DNA of 64,000 bases from Proteromonas lacertae (Eukaryota > Sar > Bigyra > Opalinata > Proteromonadidae): the NCBI GenBank assembly GCA_002245135.1, contig NGBS01001160.1, positions 496,001-560,000 of the forward strand, read 5' to 3'. Of the stretch, positions 60,237 through 64,000 are shown one piece after another. A program made the translations under genes and the position numbers. The first letter of the stretch is position 1. Each line of letters opens with the position of its first letter. The notes under the pieces were generated by a model. The model ran no database searches and was not told the DNA's origin. It saw only the letters and a list, made by a program, of their open reading frames with translations.

Positions 60237-61760
60237 CTAATCACAGGATTGACTTCTAACTAATTCACTATCTTCAGGAATCATACTATACAATGGAACA
60301 GCCATATTAGACTGATTATTATACTTATTACTATACGTTCCAAATCCTTTTGGAGAAATAAAGCTATTCTTAATAACAATATCTGATAATTGAGTTGATA
60401 ATAAATCATTATTTACACTTCCATAATTAACACTATTAACATTAGTAGGCATTTCATACGTTTCTTTACCTGTTTCTTCCATATCTGCTGTAGGTGAAGT
60501 AGTTGCTGTAGGTGGAGTTGTTATATTATTACTCTTCTTATAATCAGATTCTTTGATTATTGAGAAAGGTCTTCTGTTGGATGATAAAGTGAGGTTTGAT
60601 TGACTTGTGGTAGTTCTAGTCATTCTTAAGATTGATACTGGTGATATTATATTTATATTTACATCTCTTGTATTATTATTATTATTATTATTATCAGATA
60701 AACAACTTGAGATTGATTTTCTATTGGATCTTCCTCTAGATCTTAATTTCTTAACATTATTACTTTCACATTGATTATACTGTAATAACATTGATCTATA
60801 TTGAACATAATAAGAATCGATCTCAGATATCATTGGATAAATATTAAAACTATTTAAATACTTTATTGCAAATAACTCTTTCTTATTGTAACTGTATTCT
60901 TTATTATATTTCCTTATCATAATATTCGTTAATTCACTAAAAGACACTTCGTTTAAATTATCACAACCATAATTATATTTCATTGGGTTTGGAATCCTGT
61001 TGAAAAATGATTTTAATGTATTACTACATGACATTGATGGTAGTCTGCTATTATGATGAGATTGGTATTCTTTTATCTCAATTATGTTCTTTCTTCTATT
61101 CATTATGATTTTGTAATAATCTCTTTCATTTGTGCAACTTTGAAGGTTCCATATGTATTTCATCATGTTCATTCTTAATATACTGATTGGATCCCATAGT
61201 TCATTCACTTGAGAGGCGAAATTACAGAATTGATTGAAACTGAGGTTACTGTCATTGTTAAGATCATATTTGTAGAATAATTCACCGTGCAAATTCTGGA
61301 AATAAGGTAAAGTCATCAACAAGTCCAAGATATTTGTCAATTTATAAAAACTAACTTCACTTTGATTTGGACCGATTGAATGTATTAAGAAATAGAATAT
61401 TGCAACTGAAGGCGCAAATGAAAAGAACATAACGAGTTGGAAAAACGAATTCCAACCAAGTGAGTTATACTCGAAGATTGAGAACAAATGTCCCATCAAT
61501 GGTATGTTAGGGTAATGTATGTACAACAGAAAATTTGATCTGAATTTTTGTGGAGTGGTTTTATTTCTATAATTATTAATAACGAGTTAAATACTTTGAC
61601 AGTTCTGTAAATATTTCATATATATGTTTTACCTCATAGTTATTAACTATAAATATAAGAAGATCATAGATATACGGAAGAAATATTTTGCAAACTTCAT
61701 TGACTCAGCGTTGAGGCTGTATTTATTCAGGTTTGTAGAGGGTAATATTCTGGACGGCAT
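60237..61760 (-). CDS. EF-hand-like family protein, copy 1 of a three-gene tandem
   Basis: The start at 61760 (MPSRILPSTNLNKYSLNAES) joins across introns of about 29 and 28 nt (61650-61680 and 61570-61597 region) to FFLNNYEVKHIYEIFTELSK and then the long exon, about 475 residues. The segment EYNSLGWNSFFQLVMFFSFA is followed by an EF-hand-like loop DLNNDSNLSFNQF in which Asp1, Asn3, Asp5 and Asn7 are placed as in a Ca2+ loop, but residue 12 is Gln instead of Glu. Family motifs follow: NFASQVNELW, YYKIIMNRRKNIIEIKEY, LTNIMIRKYNKEY, FAIKYLNSF and SEIDSYYVQYRSML. The C-terminal 190 residues are Ser/Thr/Asn-rich with a short SILRMTRTTTS patch that recurs in the other copies. Function unknown; Ca2+ sensing is possible. 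Confidence 0.8.
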
Positions 61761-62182
61761 AACGTTTTAAAAATGAATAAATATGTGTTGTTCTTTTCTA
61801 GAAAAAAAAAATGTAAATCGAATGTGTAACTGATAATTTTCTGTTTTTTTAAATCTCATATATCCGGCTTATATACTATATCGAATATGTAACTTATCTA
61901 ATCATATATATGAATATAGCATTTGACGTTAAAGAAATATTATAACGGTTTTTGATTTATTATTCTGTACCTTTATATTATCTTTTTAATGGCAAATTTA
62001 TAATATTTCGCCTATTTGCTATGCAAGTTGTTAATATCTTACTTTTGTCTGTAAAATCTAACAATTATGCTAAATACTCATATTTATTTCATAATTGTTA
62101 TACAATCATACCACACAAATGATATATAAAAAAGAGATGCAAATAAAATAAATAATAATTAACCACAATTTCGTCTAAAAAT
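61761..62182. other. Intergenic region between two EF-hand-like paralogues
   Basis: About 420 bases, strongly AT-rich, between the start of copy 1 and the stop of copy 2 (both on the minus strand). It must contain the copy 1 promoter and the copy 2 3' end. No open frame, tRNA or repeat is seen. Confidence 0.5.
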
Positions 62183-63600
62183 TTACATAGAATCTAACTT
62201 ATTCTCCGGGATTGTCTCATATAAATTGATATAATTACTATTTTGTGCTTCAACACGTTGGAGACTAGTCTTATAAGGAGTACTAACCTTCGGTACGTTG
62301 GATCTAGTTAATGAAGTATGAGCATTAGCTGGGGACATAGGGACGGGATTATTATTCTTAATTGAAGACTTCATCATAGAAGACAATCTCAATTGATTAT
62401 GAAGAGGAGTGCCTGGTTTCTTACCTGAATCACGCAATATTGAATGATGTCTAGCCACTGGAGTAGTTGCCGTACCAACTAAACTACTACTATTACTTCT
62501 TCCACAACCACCACTTTCTTCGCCGTTTGCCATAATACACAAAGAAGAATTAACTGTTGTGGATGATCTAGCTCTCGCTGAGTTTATTCGTTGAGGTAAC
62601 TGTTTCCTATATTCTATATAGTACTCATCAATTTCATGTAACAACGGATATTGCGTAAACATACTTAAATATTTAACAGCAAAACATTCTTTAAGGGGTT
62701 TATAATCAGGATGATATTTCTTGATTATAATTGTAGTTAAATCAATCATTGTTATTGAATCTAAATCTGTTTCATAATCATATACTGAACAATTACATTC
62801 ACCAAGTATAACATTTCTCATTCTTATACTACACTTTTCAGGTGGATATTTACCTTTGTGAGTCATTCTATAGTCTTTTATTTGTTGAATGTTTTTTCTT
62901 CTGTTTAATAGTTTTATTCCATTCCATACTCGATTTATTAAATTCATTCGTATTTGTGATAAATTAGTCCATAATTCTTGTCTCTGTGAAGCAAAATTAA
63001 GGAATTGGTTGAAACTTAGAAAACCATCATCATTTCTATAAAAAATAAATATACATTAATATACATATCTAAATATTTAAAAGACTGAATGCTTGATATA
63101 TCTGCATAGGTAGTTGCTTCAAACAATTTTAATATATTCAAAATATCTTTCCAAGAAACTAATTTTGACGACTCTGGAAGAGAATGTATAATTGTGTAAA
63201 AAATAGCAGGCGTTGGAGCAAATGATAAATATACAATAGTTTGAAAAAATGTATTCCAATCTAATTGGTCACCATTCTCTATAACAATAGAATTTCATTA
63301 ATTTAATACGTAGATATGAAAAAATATGATCAAAAAATGGGAGATAATCAACTTGAATTAAACCTACCAGTTTTGATGTAAAATAAGCAGGAGAAGTGCT
63401 TTTTCTATCACATTAATAATAATACCATATATATACTTTGCAAAATATCTATATAGCTTTAATAATGTTTTTATTTCGTGATTATTCACTAAGAATAAAA
63501 TTGTATCTATACTAAAAAAATATTTAGCAAAACGCAAGGATTCCTGGTTGAACCCATTCATTTCTGCACAATCTAAAGGACCAACTGAGCCTCTTAACAT
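62183..63600 (-). CDS. EF-hand-like family protein, copy 2
   Basis: From ATG 63600 (MLRGSVGPLDCAEMNGFNQE) short introns near 63510, 63425, 63365-63280 and 63040-63110 join to FFMNNHEIKTLLKLYRYFAK and then an exon with RNDDGFLSFNQFLNFASQRQ followed by ELWTNLSQIRMNLINRVWNG. The loop is again EF-hand-like, with the Asp residues spaced as in copy 1. RRKNIQQIKDYRMTHKGKYP, LTTIIIKKYHPDY, CFAVKYLSMFTQYP and HEIDEYYIEYRKQLPQ pair position by position with copy 1. The tail is Ser/Asn-rich and carries HHSILRDSGKK, the counterpart of the SILR patch. About 440 residues. No membrane helix or signal peptide. The clear collinearity with copy 1 and its location beside it show tandem duplication. Confidence 0.8.
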
Positions 63601-63754
63601 CCCATATAGAATTTAGAAAGAATAACGAAATGACTAAAACGACTATATTTTTGGATTATTTGTTTTTTTCTCTGTATCAATAAATGCTACAAATCAATAA
63701 AGAAATCTTAAAGTTTATAATATGCACATTATATAGACAGATTTTGCAAATATA

Positions 63755-64000
63755 CTAAGATACCTCGTCATATTTGGTCATATCTACACTAATCGTAGTT
63801 TCACTTTTGTTAGTAGTTGTAGGACTAGTTACAGTGTTTACTAGAATATTTGGAATTGCACAAGTAGATTTTCTGTTATTTCCACTGATTCCATACATTG
63901 ACAAATTATTAATACTCTTTCTAGAATGCGATACTCTTGTTGATGTTCTTAATATTGACTTTTTGCTTGGTGTACCATTGTTTGTCATTCTATTCATCAC
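63755..64000 (-). CDS. EF-hand-like family protein, copy 3, C-terminal fragment cut by the window edge
   Basis: An open minus-strand frame from beyond the window end to a TAG at 63755-63757 holds the last ~80 residues of a protein. It contains TPSKKSILRTSTRVSHSRKS, matching the SILR...TR patch in copies 1 and 2, and ends TKYDEVS. The tail composition (Ser, Thr, Asn) is the same. The body of the gene must lie to the right of 64000. It sits 154 bp upstream of copy 2 in the same orientation, so it is the third member of the tandem. Confidence 0.65.
   Translation of the reverse strand: MMNRMTNNGTPSKKSILRTSTRVSHSRKSINNLSMYGISGNNRKSTCAIPNILVNTVTSPTTTNKSETTISVDMTKYDEVS

Overview
The window is nuclear DNA of an AT-rich, gene-dense unicellular eukaryote using the standard genetic code (TAA, TAG and TGA all end clear genes). 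Evidence: a histone H4 gene with a histone-type 3' stem-loop, spliced genes throughout, a Pol5/MYBBP1A homologue, a cyclin-Y homologue, a ubiquitin E2 variant, an UNC93-like transporter and an OTU protease. Introns are very short (about 25-36 nt in nearly every case I could resolve), start with GTAT/GTTA and end in TAG or AG. Low-complexity Asn, Gln, Glu and Ser tracts are common. I cannot name the lineage; a free-living or commensal protist is the most I can support. A protein with an RIIa-type docking domain hints at PKA/AKAP or ciliary biology but does not prove a flagellum.

Layout. 1-5 kb: partial gene, Band 7/SPFH protein, SPOUT1-type RNA methyltransferase, histone H4, CCCH zinc-finger protein. 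4.8-11.1 kb (minus): a ~2000-residue surface protein with PA14-like and Ig-like (He_PIG/CADG) repeats and one C-terminal membrane helix. 11-20.5 kb: a double DUF1771-Smr protein with a CaaX end, a TRF/telobox Myb candidate telomere protein, a DEAD-box helicase, a member of a lineage-specific EF-hand-like family, an RIIa protein with a 420-residue Glu/Ala/Pro repeat, and a coiled-coil protein. 20.6-27 kb: PH-domain protein, SPRY-like protein, Pol5/MYBBP1A. 27.1-37.9 kb: one 3594-residue secreted Cys-rich protein built from a 1353-bp tandem repeat. 38-46 kb: helical-repeat protein, GST-like/YbaK tRNA-editing-like fusion, pseudokinase-LRR protein. 46-52 kb: an apparent two-domain (12-TM) voltage-gated CNBD channel and a membrane-anchored glycosyltransferase-like/ankyrin fusion. 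52-60 kb: lid-less Hsp70, zinc-finger/OTU fusion, CMGC-like kinase, cyclin Y, UEV, UNC93-like transporter, atypical SDR. 60.2-64 kb: three tandem copies of the EF-hand-like family.

Genes are independent transcription units, often divergently arranged with 75-150 bp between start codons. Several are new-looking domain fusions; the tandem channel, the EF-hand-like family, the TRF-like protein and the membrane-anchored ankyrin fusion are the most promising for follow-up. Exon joins were made by eye from reading-frame continuity and should be checked with RNA data.
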